Below, in pieces: positions 44,899-54,503 of a DNA stretch of 64,000 bases; positions within the stretch are counted from its first letter, which is position 1, and each line of letters begins with the position of its first letter. The notes beneath the pieces were generated by a model. That model was given only the letters and a program-made list of their open reading frames with translations, did no database searches and was not told the origin of the DNA. This stretch comes from Streptomyces sp. MspMP-M5 (GTDB taxonomy: Bacteria; Actinomycetota; Actinomycetes; Streptomycetales; Streptomycetaceae), in contig NZ_KB891853.1 in assembly GCF_000373585.1 (NCBI RefSeq), positions 408,812-472,811 on the forward strand. The letters run 5' to 3'. A program made the position numbers and the translations under genes.

Positions 44899-47315
44899 CC
44901 CTGCTCCGCTCGCGGCCGCAGGGCGAGCGGGACTCCGCGGTACCCGCGCTGCCGCCCGCGACGCCGCGCACCGGCCCGGCCACCTGGGCCCGCGACCTCG
45001 TCATGGGCATGCGGTTCGCGGCCGGCGGCGGGCGGGAGGGCTGGATCCGCACCACGCTGACCGCCGCCGGGGTCGCCCTCGGGGTGGCGGTGCTGCTGTT
45101 CTGCGCCTCCGCGCCGCATCTCATGAACGCCTGGCACGGCCGGGAGAAGGCCCGCGAGAACCTCGGTCAGGCACACCCGCCGCCGCCCGGCGACCGCACC
45201 CTCCTCTACGCCCACACGGACACCGTCTTCCACGGCACCGCCGTCCGCGGCCGGCTGGTCCGCCCGGACGGCGCGCACCCGCCGGTGCCGCCCGGCGTCC
45301 ACCACCTCCCCGGCCCCGGCGAGATGGTGGTCTCGCCGGCCCTGAAGGACCTGCTGGCCGACCCCGGCAACGCACTGCTGCGCGAGCGCCTGAGCAGCTA
45401 TCGGATCGTCGGCGTGATCGGCGCCGAGGGCCTCCAGGGCCCGCGGGAACTCACCTACCTCGCACACGGCGACACCCTCACCGAGGGCACCGCCGGCCGC
45501 ATCGACCACTTCGGCAAGAGCTGGGAGCCACGGCCGCTGACCACCCCCGGCCTGGTCCTGGTGATCATGACGTGTGTGGCGCTGATGACGCCGGTGATGG
45601 TCTTCATCGGCACCTCCGTGCGCTTCGGCAACGAACGCCGGGAACGCCGCCTGGCCGCCCTCCGCCTGGTCGGCGCCGACGTCCGCACCACCCGCCGGAT
45701 CGCCTCCGGCGAGGCGCTGTTCGGCTCGCTGCTCGGGCTGCTGGGCGGCGGCGCGCTGTTCCTCGCCGGCCGCCGGCTGGCCCCGTCCATCTCCCTGTGG
45801 GACATCAACGTCTACCCCTCGGACGTCACCCCCGGCCCGCTCGCCGCGCTGCTGATCACCGTCCTGGTGCCGACCGCCGCCGTCCTGGTCACCCTGGTCG
45901 CCCAGCGCGGCGTCACCGTCGAACCGCTCGGCGTCGTCCGCAACCGCCCGCCGGTCCGCCGCCGGCTGTGGTGGCGCGTCGCGCTGCCGGTCGCCGGCGC
46001 GGCCCTGCTCGTCCCGATGGCGATCCGGCCGGGCCCGATCGACAACCCGCTCGCCACCACCCGCCTCGCCGCCGGCGCCACGCTGCTGCTGTTCGGTGTC
46101 ACCGCGCTGCTGCCCTGGCTGGTCGACCGGGTCGTCGGCCGGCTGCGCGGCGGCCCGGTCCCGTGGCAACTGGCGGTCCGCCGGCTCCAGCTCAGCAGCG
46201 GCCCGGCGACCCGTGCGGTCAGCGGCATCACCGTCGCGCTGGCCGGCGCCGTCGCCATCCACATGCTGATGACCGGCTCGCAGGCCGGTTACGCCGCCGC
46301 GTACGCCGAGTCCGGACGAGTGCCGCAGATCAGCTTCTGGGGCCACACGGACGGCTGGCGGCACACCGAACGGGCGCTGACCGCGCTGCGCAACACCCCC
46401 GGGGTCACCTCCGCCCGCGGCCTGGTCACCGCCGACGCCGGCGAGCTGCCCGCCCCGGGCCGCGATCCGAACTACGACTACCACGCCATCATCGCCGTCG
46501 GCAGCTGCGCCGAGCTGCGCAAGGTCGCCGAGCTGCCGTCCTGCCGGGACGGCGACGCCTTCGTCACCGACGCCGACCGCACCGCGCCGAGCCAGACCAG
46601 CGTCACTCCCGGCGCCACCCTCGACCTCAACCCGGCGGAGAACTACGGCGGGCCCAGCAAGGCGCCCCGCCCCTGGACGGTCCCGCCGTCTGCCCGCGCC
46701 GCCCACCTCACCGCCGTCGAGGACGGCCACCCCCTCTTCTACGACCTGCTCCTGACCCCCTCGGTCCTCGACGCGTCCCAGCTCTCCAGGCCCGACATGC
46801 AGCTCCTCGTCCGCTTCGACCGCGGCACCCCCGACGCCGTCGAGCACGTCCGCAACACCGCGGCCAGGATCGACCCGACGATGCTGGAGGGCTCCTCCCT
46901 CGACAACCCGCACGACCGGCAGTACGACGGCATCCGCACCACGGTCTTCATCGGCGCGGTGATCACCCTGCTGCTGATCGGCGCGGGCCTGATCATCTCC
47001 ACCGTCGAGCAGCTCTACGAACGCCGCCGGCTGCTCTCCACCCTCGACGCGTACGGCACCCGCCGCGCCACGCTCGGCTGGTCCGTCCTGTGGCAGACGG
47101 CGCTACCGGTCGCCCTCGGCCTGACCCTGGCGCTGGCCTGCGGACTCTCTCTGGGCTCCCTGCTGCTCACCGTCATCGGCAGCGACGTGATGGTCGACTG
47201 GCCGGTGGTCGCCGGCATGCTCGGCATCGGCGGCGGCGTGATCCTCTTCGTCACCGCCCTGAGCCTGCCGCCGCTGTGGCGGATGATGCGGCCGGACGGC
47301 CTGCGCACGGAGTGA
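44895..47315 (+). CDS. FtsX-like ABC permease, copy 2
   Basis: An 806-residue paralogue of the permease at 41163, with the same two-module topology. Shared motifs: GMRFAAGGGREGWIRTTLTAAGV at the start, ERRLAALRLVGADVRTTRRIASGEALFG, VPWQLAVRRLQLSSGPATRAVSGITVA, and the end LSLPPLWRMMRPDGLRTE, which is identical in both proteins. The extracytoplasmic loops differ more, which suggests a different substrate. Codon choice is shifted towards C-ending codons compared with copy 1. Confidence 0.88.
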   Translation: MTLLRSRPQGERDSAVPALPPATPRTGPATWARDLVMGMRFAAGGGREGWIRTTLTAAGVALGVAVLLFCASAPHLMNAWHGREKARENLGQAHPPPPGDRTLLYAHTDTVFHGTAVRGRLVRPDGAHPPVPPGVHHLPGPGEMVVSPALKDLLADPGNALLRERLSSYRIVGVIGAEGLQGPRELTYLAHGDTLTEGTAGRIDHFGKSWEPRPLTTPGLVLVIMTCVALMTPVMVFIGTSVRFGNERRERRLAALRLVGADVRTTRRIASGEALFGSLLGLLGGGALFLAGRRLAPSISLWDINVYPSDVTPGPLAALLITVLVPTAAVLVTLVAQRGVTVEPLGVVRNRPPVRRRLWWRVALPVAGAALLVPMAIRPGPIDNPLATTRLAAGATLLLFGVTALLPWLVDRVVGRLRGGPVPWQLAVRRLQLSSGPATRAVSGITVALAGAVAIHMLMTGSQAGYAAAYAESGRVPQISFWGHTDGWRHTERALTALRNTPGVTSARGLVTADAGELPAPGRDPNYDYHAIIAVGSCAELRKVAELPSCRDGDAFVTDADRTAPSQTSVTPGATLDLNPAENYGGPSKAPRPWTVPPSARAAHLTAVEDGHPLFYDLLLTPSVLDASQLSRPDMQLLVRFDRGTPDAVEHVRNTAARIDPTMLEGSSLDNPHDRQYDGIRTTVFIGAVITLLLIGAGLIISTVEQLYERRRLLSTLDAYGTRRATLGWSVLWQTALPVALGLTLALACGLSLGSLLLTVIGSDVMVDWPVVAGMLGIGGGVILFVTALSLPPLWRMMRPDGLRTE

Positions 47316-47417
47316 CTGTCCTCGTGTCCCCGAACGAATGAACATTGTCGTACGGGACGAGAGCGGCCGCCTCTGCCTACGATGATGGCCTCGACACCAG
47401 CCCACGGGAGGCACGCA

Positions 47418-48041
47418 ATGTCCGCAGCAGCTGTCGAGCGTCCGCATGCGCCTGCCCAAAAGCCGCTGACGCTCCTTGAGCAGGCCGACCAGCTCATGGA
47501 GCAGCTTCCGGGCTTCCGCGTCGAGATTCTCGGAGGCGTTCTCACCGTGACCCCACCCGCAGACCCCGGCCACGCGTTCGGGCTGTCCTGCCTCAGGCGC
47601 CCGTTCGTCGCGGCAGGCTTGGACGGCGGCGATACGGCGATCCTCGAAGGGCTCGGCCTGTGGCTGGGCGGCCCTTCCGACTTCGCCGTCCCTGACCTCT
47701 CTGTCGTGGACGCCGATGTCCGTCACCATGTCGTCAAGTACGAATGCTGCGACCCAGCGGTGTTCCGGATGGTCCTGGAGGTCACGTCCGGGAACTACGC
47801 CAACGACCTGTGCACCAAGGTAGCTGCCTACGGTGCGGCGAAGGTGCCCGTGTATGTGATCGTCGACCGCAAGCACGAGCGTCTCCACGTCCTCACCGAA
47901 CCCATCGAGGACGGCTACGGCATGCACCGCATCCATGTGCCCGGGGAGAAGGTCACCCTCCCGGAGTCGATCGGCGCCGAAGTCACCCTGGACGTCACAC
48001 AGGTCCTGGATGATTCCCGGCGCATCCCCCCGCGCCGCTGA
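47418..48041 (+). CDS. Uma2-family (DUF820) endonuclease-like protein
   Basis: A 207-residue protein of the Uma2 PD-(D/E)xK superfamily. The fold elements are visible: LPGFRVEILGGVLTVTPPADPGHAF, PDLSVVDADVRHHV (catalytic Asp region), FRMVLEVTSGNYANDLCTKVAAYGAAKVPVYVIVD (Glu and Lys) and a C-terminal beta segment. Many paralogues exist in Streptomyces and their biological role is not known. The ATG at 47418 has GGGAGG upstream, and 101 bp separates it from the permease. Confidence 0.85.
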   Translation: MSAAAVERPHAPAQKPLTLLEQADQLMEQLPGFRVEILGGVLTVTPPADPGHAFGLSCLRRPFVAAGLDGGDTAILEGLGLWLGGPSDFAVPDLSVVDADVRHHVVKYECCDPAVFRMVLEVTSGNYANDLCTKVAAYGAAKVPVYVIVDRKHERLHVLTEPIEDGYGMHRIHVPGEKVTLPESIGAEVTLDVTQVLDDSRRIPPRR

Positions 48042-48047
48042 CGTTCC

Positions 48048-49007
48048 TCACCCCTCCACAACCCGCACCGGCAACCCCCGCATCGCCCCCCGCAACGCCG
48101 CCGCGAACTCCTCGAACTCCGGCTGCCGGGCCGAGCCGCTGCGCATGGCCAGGGCGATTCGCCGGGACGGTGCCGGGTCCGCGAAGTAGCCCGTGGTCAG
48201 CAGGTCGTTGCGGGCGGTTTCGACGCGAAGGGCCGTACGCGGCAGGAGAGTTACCCCCAGGCCACCGGCCACCAACTGCACCAGCGTGGACAGCCCGGCC
48301 GCACTCGTCGTCACCGGCGTGTTCTCCTCCCTTCCCGCCTCGCGGCAGATGTCCAGGGCCTGGTCGCGCAGGCAGTGCCCCTCGTCCAGCAGCAGCAGGT
48401 CCAGTTCCTTGAGCGCCTCGCGGGGGATGTCACCGCGGCCGCCGAGCCAGTGTTCCTTGGGCGCGACCAGCACGAAGTCCTCGTCGAACAGCGGGATTTC
48501 GGTGACCTGCGGGACGCCGAGCGGCACCGCGAGCAGCAGCAGGTCCAGCCGGCCGTGCGCCAGGCCGTCCAGCAGCGAGGTGGTCTGCTCCTCGTGGACC
48601 TGGAGGTCGAGGTCCGGGTAGGTGTCGTGGACCAGCCGCAGCACGGCGGGCAGCAGATACGGGGCGACGGTCGGGATGACACCGAGGCGGAGCACGCCGG
48701 TGAACGGCGCACGGGCCGCCTCCGCCTCCTCCATCAGCGCGCCGACCGCGTCCAGGACCGCCCGGGCGCGCGCCGCCACCCGCTCCCCCGCCGGTGAGAG
48801 CAGCACCTTGCGGGTCGTACGCTCCAGGAGCTGGACGCCGAGGGTCTCCTCCAGTGCGGAGACGGCGCCGGAGAGCGCGGGCTGGCTCATGCCGATCTCG
48901 GCCGCCGCCTCCCGGAAGTGCAGATGCTCGGCGACCGCGGCGAAGGCCCGCAGCTGGGCCAGGCTGGGCTGGCGGGGGCGCCCGCCGGGGGTCATGGGAG
49001 AAGCCAC
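48048..49007 (-). CDS. oxyR: LysR-type peroxide sensor OxyR
   Basis: A 319-residue LysR regulator. The N-terminal HTH is QPSLAQLRAFAAVAEHLHFREAAAEIGMSQPALSGAVSALEETLG near residues 13-58. The C-terminal sensor has the redox cysteines of OxyR: C in LLLLDEGHCLRDQALDIC near residue 205, with the second Cys nine residues on. It is divergent from ahpC, which it is expected to activate under hydrogen peroxide. The GTG at 49007 is chosen for its GGAGGTGG site; an ATG at 48995 is possible. Confidence 0.92.
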   Translation of the reverse strand: MASPMTPGGRPRQPSLAQLRAFAAVAEHLHFREAAAEIGMSQPALSGAVSALEETLGVQLLERTTRKVLLSPAGERVAARARAVLDAVGALMEEAEAARAPFTGVLRLGVIPTVAPYLLPAVLRLVHDTYPDLDLQVHEEQTTSLLDGLAHGRLDLLLLAVPLGVPQVTEIPLFDEDFVLVAPKEHWLGGRGDIPREALKELDLLLLDEGHCLRDQALDICREAGREENTPVTTSAAGLSTLVQLVAGGLGVTLLPRTALRVETARNDLLTTGYFADPAPSRRIALAMRSGSARQPEFEEFAAALRGAMRGLPVRVVEG

Positions 49008-49146
49008 TGATAACCACCTCCGATCAACATCCACAAGTCTAACTATTTCCCTGATCAATGCCTGCTGTGGCACTGTGGGTCTCGTCCAAGCCTCACAGAA
49101 TGCCCCGAACAACCCCAAAGGGGCTTTCTAGCAACAAGGAGAGCGC
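49008..49146. promoter_or_regulatory. Divergent oxyR-ahpC promoter region
   Basis: This 139-bp intergenic region must hold both promoters and the OxyR site. The AT-rich part around 49024-49057 (AACATCCACAAGTCTAAC, then CTATTTCCCTGATCAATG) is the likely operator by position and composition. A consensus OxyR site cannot be confirmed by eye. Confidence 0.5.
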
Positions 49147-49701
49147 GTGCTCACTGTCGGTGACAAGTTCCCTGAGTTCGACCTGACCGCCTGCGTCTCG
49201 CTGGAGAAGGGCAAGGAGTTCGAGCAGATCAACCACAAGACCTACGAGGGCAAGTGGAAGATCGTGTTCGCGTGGCCCAAGGACTTCACCTTCGTGTGCC
49301 CCACCGAGATCGCCGCCTTCGGCAAGCTGAACGACGAGTTCGCCGACCGTGACGCCCAGGTCCTCGGCTTCTCCGGCGACTCCGAGTTCGTGCACCACGC
49401 CTGGCGCAAGGACCACCCGGACCTGACCGACCTGCCCTTCCCGATGCTGGCCGACTCGAAGCACGAGCTGATGCGCGCGCTGGGCATCGAGGGCGAGGAC
49501 GGCTTCGCGCAGCGCGCCGTCTTCATCGTCGACCAGAACAACGAGATCCAGTTCACCATGGTGACCGCCGGCTCCGTCGGCCGTAACCCCAAGGAGGTCC
49601 TGCGGGTCCTGGACGCCCTGCAGACCGACGAGCTGTGCCCCTGCAACTGGAGCAAGGGCGAGGACACCCTGGACCCGGTCGCCCTGCTGGCTGGTGAGTG
49701 A
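49147..49701 (+). CDS. ahpC: Alkyl hydroperoxide reductase AhpC (peroxiredoxin)
   Basis: A 184-residue two-Cys peroxiredoxin that reduces organic and hydrogen peroxide. The peroxidatic cysteine is in [15 protein letters not shown] near residue 48, and resolving cysteines are in [15 protein letters not shown] near 163. The GTG at 49147 follows AAGGAGAG. It is the first gene of ahpCD, with ahpD five bases behind; AhpD re-reduces AhpC in actinobacteria that lack AhpF. Confidence 0.96.
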   Translation: MLTVGDKFPEFDLTACVSLEKGKEFEQINHKTYEGKWKIVFAWPKDFTFVCPTEIAAFGKLNDEFADRDAQVLGFSGDSEFVHHAWRKDHPDLTDLPFPMLADSKHELMRALGIEGEDGFAQRAVFIVDQNNEIQFTMVTAGSVGRNPKEVLRVLDALQTDELCPCNWSKGEDTLDPVALLAGE

Positions 49702-49706
49702 GACCC

Positions 49707-50240
49707 ATGGCTCTCGATGACCTCAAGTCCGCGGTTCCGGACTACGCCAAGGACCTGAAGCTGAACCTCGGTTCGGTGATCGGCAACTCCGACCTGCCGC
49801 AGCAGCAGCTGTGGGGCACGGTGCTCGCCTGCGCGATCGCCTCGCGCTCCCCGAAGGTGCTGCGCGAGCTGGAGCCGGAGGCGAAGGCCAACCTCTCCGC
49901 CGAGGCGTACACCGCCGCCAAGTCGGCCGCGGCCATCATGGCGATGAACAACGTCTTCTACCGGACGCGCCACCTGCTCTCCGACCCGGAGTACGGCAAC
50001 CTCCGCGCCGGTCTGCGGATGAACGTCATCGGCAACCCGGGCGTGGACAAGGTCGACTTCGAGCTGTGGTCGCTCGCGGTCTCCGCGATCAACGGCTGCG
50101 GCATGTGCCTGGACTCGCACGAGCAGGTCCTGCGCAAGGCCGGTGTCGAGCGCGAGACGATCCAGGAGGCCGTCAAGATCGCGGCCGTCCTGCAGGCCGT
50201 CGGCGCCACCCTCGACGCCGAGGCCGCCCTCGCCGAATAA
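49707..50240 (+). CDS. ahpD: Alkyl hydroperoxidase AhpD
   Basis: A 177-residue all-helical thioredoxin-like reductant for AhpC. The CxxC active site is in [19 protein letters not shown] near residues 129-146, with the acidic and His residues of the proton relay (SHEQ). The start [21 protein letters not shown] is the family N-terminus from the ATG at 49707. A classical hairpin follows the gene. Confidence 0.95.
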   Translation: MALDDLKSAVPDYAKDLKLNLGSVIGNSDLPQQQLWGTVLACAIASRSPKVLRELEPEAKANLSAEAYTAAKSAAAIMAMNNVFYRTRHLLSDPEYGNLRAGLRMNVIGNPGVDKVDFELWSLAVSAINGCGMCLDSHEQVLRKAGVERETIQEAVKIAAVLQAVGATLDAEAALAE

Positions 50241-50267
50241 GGCGCACGGCAGCAGGCCCCTGAACGC

Positions 50268-50300
50268 AAACCCCCGCGGACCTCGTGTCCGCGGGGGTTT
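50268..50300 (+). terminator. Terminator of ahpCD
   Basis: AAACCCCCGCGGAC (50268-50281) pairs perfectly with GTCCGCGGGGGTTT (50287-50300) around a CTCGT loop, 28 bp after the ahpD stop. Confidence 0.88.
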
Positions 50301-50350
50301 CGTGCGTACGGGCGGAGTGAGCGAGCCCCCGTCGGGCCGCCGGCAGCGCC

Positions 50351-51919
50351 CTATTCGTCCGCCGACGTCCGGGAGCGGCGCGGCAGGGTCGGGGCCACGC
50401 CGAGGGCGGTCGCGCCGCGCGGTGGCACCGTCATCCGCAACGCCTGCTCCCTGGAGTACGTGCGGAGATAGCCGACGACGGTGTTGGTCACGGCCACCAG
50501 CGGGACCGCCACCACCGCGCCGCCGATGCCGCCGATCAGGCTGCCCGCGGCGACCGAGAGGATCACCGCCAGCGGATGCACCCGGACCGCCCGGCCCAGG
50601 ATGAAGGGCTGGAGCACATGGCTCTCGATCTGGTTCACCGCCAGCACCACCGCCAGCACCAGCAGCGCCGTGAAGACGTCCTGGGTGACCAGCGCGATCA
50701 CACACGCCAGCGCGCCCGAGACCACCGCGCCGATCAGCGGCACGAAGGCGAACAGGAAGATGAAGACGGCGAGCGGCACGGCCAGCGGCACATCGAGGAA
50801 GTACAGCCCGACGCCGATGAAGAAGGCGTCGATCAGCGCCACCAGGACCGTGCCGCGAATGTACGCGGTCAGCGTCCGCCAGGCGCGCGGGCCGGCGCCC
50901 GCCACGCCCCCGCGGGCCGCGGCCGGCACCAGCTTGAGCGTCCACTCCCAGATGCGCCGGCCGTCGTAGAGCAGGAACAGCGTGGTGAACATCGCCAGCA
51001 GGATGCCGGTGAACATCTCCAGGACGACCGTGACGCCCTCCAGGCCGGCCGAGGTGATCGCCTCGGTGTTGGCGCCGATCGCGTCCTGGAGGTTCTTGGC
51101 GATGTGGTTGATCTGGCTCTCGGTCACATGGAACGGGCTCTTGAGCAGCCAGCCCTTCAGCTCGGTGATGCCCTCCTGGATGCGGCTGGACACCGAGTCG
51201 ATGTTGTCCTGGACCTGCCATACGACGAACCAGCCGACCAGGCCCATCACCACGAAGCCGCCGATGAAGGTCAGCGCGGTGGCCGGTCCGCGCGGCACGT
51301 TGCGCCGGCGCAGCCATGCCACCGTCGGCTGGAGCAGCGCCGTGATCAGCAGCGCCGCGACGAACGACAGCACCACCAGCGAGATGGTGGTGATCACCTT
51401 CGCCAGCACCCACACCGTCCCGGCCAGCACCAGCAGCCGCCAGCCGGCCTCGGCCGCGACCCGGACGCCCCAGGGCACCGCCGACACCGGGTCCGGTGGG
51501 GCGGCGACGGCCGGCGCGTAGGTCGGCGGCGCGGGGACGGACTCGTGCGCAGGGGCCGCGGGCTCCGGCTCCAGCTGCGGCTGCGCCCGCTCCCCCGGCC
51601 CCGCCGGCCGCGGCGCATGCTTCACGGTATCCACGGACCCGGCGGCGTCGGCGATGTCGGCGGCGTGGGCGGCGTCGGCGGCGGGCATCGCGTCCGGCCC
51701 CCAAGTGGCCGTCCCGGTGCGCCCGTCCGGCACGCGCTCCGCCGGGATGCGCGGGCCGCGCCCGTCCGGGGCGACGGCGCGCCCGGCCCGCCCCAGCTCG
51801 TCCGCGTCTTCGGCCGCGGCCGCGGCGGCCTCGGCGCGCCGGCGCTGTTCCTCCAGCCGCTGCGAGAGCCGCGTCAGGCCGGCGCCCAGGCCACCGACCC
51901 ACTGAGGCAATCTGGACAT
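50351..51919 (-). CDS. AI-2E family (PerM/YdiK-like) transporter
   Basis: A 522-residue membrane protein. The first 145 residues are disordered and Pro/Ala-rich. Eight or so membrane segments follow (LLVLAGTVWVLAKVITTISLVVLSFVAALLITALL, GPATALTFIGGFVVMGLVGWFVVW, then paired segments to residue 470). LAVPLAVFIFLFAFVPLIGAVVSG and NQIESHVLQPFILGRAVRVHPLAVILS are hallmark motifs. The AI-2E name reflects one member; the real substrate is usually unknown. The ATG at 51919 has GAGGAAG upstream. Confidence 0.88.
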   Translation of the reverse strand: MSRLPQWVGGLGAGLTRLSQRLEEQRRRAEAAAAAAEDADELGRAGRAVAPDGRGPRIPAERVPDGRTGTATWGPDAMPAADAAHAADIADAAGSVDTVKHAPRPAGPGERAQPQLEPEPAAPAHESVPAPPTYAPAVAAPPDPVSAVPWGVRVAAEAGWRLLVLAGTVWVLAKVITTISLVVLSFVAALLITALLQPTVAWLRRRNVPRGPATALTFIGGFVVMGLVGWFVVWQVQDNIDSVSSRIQEGITELKGWLLKSPFHVTESQINHIAKNLQDAIGANTEAITSAGLEGVTVVLEMFTGILLAMFTTLFLLYDGRRIWEWTLKLVPAAARGGVAGAGPRAWRTLTAYIRGTVLVALIDAFFIGVGLYFLDVPLAVPLAVFIFLFAFVPLIGAVVSGALACVIALVTQDVFTALLVLAVVLAVNQIESHVLQPFILGRAVRVHPLAVILSVAAGSLIGGIGGAVVAVPLVAVTNTVVGYLRTYSREQALRMTVPPRGATALGVAPTLPRRSRTSADE

Positions 51920-52055
51920 GTAGCTTCCTCTTCCCCGCCCTTGCGGCAATGTGACGCCTCGACGTTACCTGTGCCGCACGCGCGAAACCCCCGACGCGTC
52001 GCGTTCGGGGGTTTCGGAGCGCTGTGGCGCGGCCGGCGAGGGCCTGGCGCGCGGC

Positions 52056-52751
52056 CTAGTACCAGCTGTTGGCCTGCCAGAACGACCAGGCACCGCAGGG
52101 GCTGCCGTACCGGCTGTTCATGTAGTTCAGGCCCCACTTGATCTGGGTGGCCGGGTTGGTCTGCCAGTCGGACCCGGCGGAGGACATCTTGGAGCCGGGC
52201 AGCGCCTGGACGAGGCCGTACGCGCCGGAACCGGAGTTGGTGGCGCGGTAGTTCCAACCGGACTCGCGCTCCACGATGTTGCTGAAGCACTGGAACTGGT
52301 CGGAGGCGACCATCTGGCGCGCCATCGCCTGCGTCTCGGCGATGGTGTAGGAAGCCTTCGCGACGAAGTCACTGGCGTCGCGCACGGCCGAGCGGGAGGC
52401 GGCCAGCGCCTTCTCGCGCTCCTTGGCCTGCTTCTCCGCCTTGTCCTTGTCGGCCTGGTCCTTCTTGTTCTGCGCGGTCTCCGCGGCCGCCTTGCGGGCC
52501 GACTCCTGTGCGGACTTCAGTGCCGCCACATCCGCCTGGGTGGACGCCGAGTCCGCCTGCTGCGTCAGCGGCGCCGTCTGCACCTGGGCCTGCTGGCCCG
52601 CGGGGATGTCGGCGATCGTCGCGTCGGCGGCCGTTGCCTCGGTGTTGCCGACCGACGCCTGGCTGCCCGATGCGACGCCGACGACGGCGCCGACGGTGGT
52701 GACCGCGGTGGCGGAGGCCACTGCGAATCCCCGGACCGAGATCCGGCTCAC
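52056..52751 (-). CDS. Secreted transglycosylase-like cell-wall protein
   Basis: A 231-residue protein from the GTG at 52751 (AAGGA upstream). The N-terminal signal region (ISVRGFAVASATAVTTVGAVVGVASG) ends near residue 40. A Gln/Ala-rich stretch and a Lys/Glu coiled coil follow (about residues 75-125). The C-terminal 75 residues form a small lysozyme-like domain: QFQCFSNIVERESGWNYRATN with the catalytic-type Glu, GSGAYGLVQALPGSKM, and ATQIKWGLNYMNSRYGSPCGAWSFW. It probably cleaves peptidoglycan outside the cell. The long leader upstream suggests control at RNA or promoter level. Confidence 0.85.
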   Translation of the reverse strand: MSRISVRGFAVASATAVTTVGAVVGVASGSQASVGNTEATAADATIADIPAGQQAQVQTAPLTQQADSASTQADVAALKSAQESARKAAAETAQNKKDQADKDKAEKQAKEREKALAASRSAVRDASDFVAKASYTIAETQAMARQMVASDQFQCFSNIVERESGWNYRATNSGSGAYGLVQALPGSKMSSAGSDWQTNPATQIKWGLNYMNSRYGSPCGAWSFWQANSWY

Positions 52752-53101
52752 ACGATTTCCTTCCAGCATCGCCCGCTTAGGTGACCTCGCGGGCGCAATC
52801 GTGCCCCTGGCGCTGACCTCCCCTTGTTCCGGCGCCTGTTGAGCGGTGGCGCCGACTGGTCACGGGAGGCACTGGCCCGGTGCGTCCCCTGGGGGTCCGC
52901 GTGGTGCTCGGGCGGCATACGGCAACTCGCTATGAAGTTCGGGTCGTCCATACACCCCGGGGGGTGGGTCTGGGCCGTATGCGGGGCCTGACAGGACCCA
53001 GACTCTGCCCGAACGGGCTACCGGGAGGCAATTCCCCACCGGGTGTGAAAGCTCACACCTCGTTTGCTCCTCGGGATTTCCGGATATTCGAGCGCACACG
53101 A
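52752..53101 (-). promoter_or_regulatory. Long leader/promoter region of the wall hydrolase gene
   Basis: About 350 bp without a gene. Near the start codon, CGCCCGC and GCGGGCG (52770-52776 and 52789-52795) form a hairpin whose loop, read on the minus strand, is GAGGTCACCTAA. Farther upstream, GGTGTGA AAGC TCACACC (53042-53059) is a perfect palindrome resembling a compressed Crp site. I looked for c-di-AMP riboswitch motifs, which such genes often have in Streptomyces, and did not find a convincing set. Confidence 0.45.
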
Positions 53102-53141
53102 GCGCCGCCCGGCTAAGCTCCTTCGCTTCTCCGGGCGGCGC
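53102..53141 (-). terminator. Terminator of the phoH-like gene
   Basis: GCGCCGCCCGG (53102-53112) pairs with CCGGGCGGCGC (53131-53141) around an 18-nt loop, 28 bp beyond the stop of the leftward PIN-PhoH gene. Confidence 0.65.
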
Positions 53142-53168
53142 CACGCTCTCAACTACCGGCACAACCGG

Positions 53169-54503
53169 TCAGATCCGACCGTCCTCCAGCATTTCGGTCA
53201 CCAGCGCGGCGATCGGCGAGCGTTCCGAGCGGTTGAGCGTGACGTGCGCGAAGAGCGGATGCCCCTTCAGCTTCTCCACGACGGCGACCACTCCGTCGTA
53301 CCGCCCGACTCTGAGGTTGTCGCGCTGAGCGACGTCATGGGTGAGCACGACCCGGGAATTGGCCCCGATCCGGGACAGAACGGTCAGCAGGACGTTCCGT
53401 TCCAAGGACTGGGCCTCGTCCACGATGACGAACGCGTCGTGCAGTGACCGGCCGCGGATGTGGGTCAGCGGCAGCACCTCCAGCATCCCGCGGGAGACCA
53501 CCTCCTCGATGACGTCCTTGGTGGTCACCGCGGACAGCGTGTCGAAGACCGCCTGCGCCCAGGGACTCATCTTCTCCGCCTCGGTGCCCGGCAGATAGCC
53601 CAGCTCCTGCCCGCCGACCGCGTACAGCGGGCGGAAGACCATCACCTTGCTGTGCTGCCGGCGTTCCAGCACCGCCTCCAGACCGGCGCACAGCGCCAGC
53701 GCCGACTTGCCCGTGCCGGCCCGGCCGCCCAGCGAGAGGATGCCGACCTCCGGGTCGAGCAGCAGGTCCAGCGCGATCCGCTGCTCGGCGCTGCGGCCGT
53801 GGATGCCGAACGCCTCCCGGTCGCCGCGCACCAGCCGGACCGCGCCCTCCGGGGTGACCCGGCCCAGGGCCTTGCCGCGCTCGGACTGCAGCACCAGCCC
53901 GGTGTGCACCGGGAGTTCGTCCGCGCCCGGGACGTGGGCGGTCTCGGCGGCGAAGAGGTCGTCCACCTGCTCCGCGGAGAGGGCGAGTTCGGCCATGCCG
54001 GTCCAGCCGGAGTCGGTGATGGCCAGCTCGGCGCGGTACTCCTCGGCCAGCAGCCCCACCGAGGACGCCTTGATGCGCATCGGCAGGTCCTTGGAGACGA
54101 CGGTGACGTCGAATCCCTCGGCCTGGAGGTTGCGGGCGACCGCGAGGATCCGCGAGTCGTTGTCGCCCAGCCGGCTGTGCCCGTTGAGGAAGGCGGCGGG
54201 CAGCAGTCCCGGGTCGGAGTGGTTGAGTTCGACCCGGAGCGTCCCGCCGAGTTCCCCGATGGGGATGGGGGCGTCCAGCCGCCCGTACTGCACCCGGTAC
54301 TCGTCCAGCCGGCGGAGCGCCTGGCGCGCGAAGTACCCGAGCTCGGGATGGTGCCGCTTGGCCTCCAACTCCGTGACCACGACGACCGGCAGCACCACCT
54401 CGTGTTCGTCGAAGCGGGACATGGCGGCCGGATCCGCCAACAGGACGCTGGTGTCGAGTACATAGGTGCGCCGGTCGCTCTCACGGCGCTTCTTGCTGTT
54501 CAC
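53169..54503 (-). CDS. PIN-PhoH fusion protein (PhoH2-like)
   Basis: A 444-residue protein. The PIN ribonuclease domain comes first ([21 protein letters not shown], with the first acidic residue, and [19 protein letters not shown]). The PhoH-type ATPase/helicase follows from about residue 235: [20 protein letters not shown] is Walker [24 protein letters not shown] is Walker B, and [16 protein letters not shown] is motif III. Such fusions unwind and cleave RNA; in vivo targets are unclear. The GTG at 54503 gives the known N-terminus; the ATG at 54773 would add a non-conserved basic extension. Confidence 0.92.
   Translation of the reverse strand: MNSKKRRESDRRTYVLDTSVLLADPAAMSRFDEHEVVLPVVVVTELEAKRHHPELGYFARQALRRLDEYRVQYGRLDAPIPIGELGGTLRVELNHSDPGLLPAAFLNGHSRLGDNDSRILAVARNLQAEGFDVTVVSKDLPMRIKASSVGLLAEEYRAELAITDSGWTGMAELALSAEQVDDLFAAETAHVPGADELPVHTGLVLQSERGKALGRVTPEGAVRLVRGDREAFGIHGRSAEQRIALDLLLDPEVGILSLGGRAGTGKSALALCAGLEAVLERRQHSKVMVFRPLYAVGGQELGYLPGTEAEKMSPWAQAVFDTLSAVTTKDVIEEVVSRGMLEVLPLTHIRGRSLHDAFVIVDEAQSLERNVLLTVLSRIGANSRVVLTHDVAQRDNLRVGRYDGVVAVVEKLKGHPLFAHVTLNRSERSPIAALVTEMLEDGRI

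Noticed and set aside
52752..53060. c-di-AMP (ydaO-type) riboswitch upstream of the wall hydrolase
   Set aside because: Only a faint likeness at the 3' end; the conserved internal motifs are missing on the minus strand. It is kept as a finding to test and not as an annotated riboswitch.
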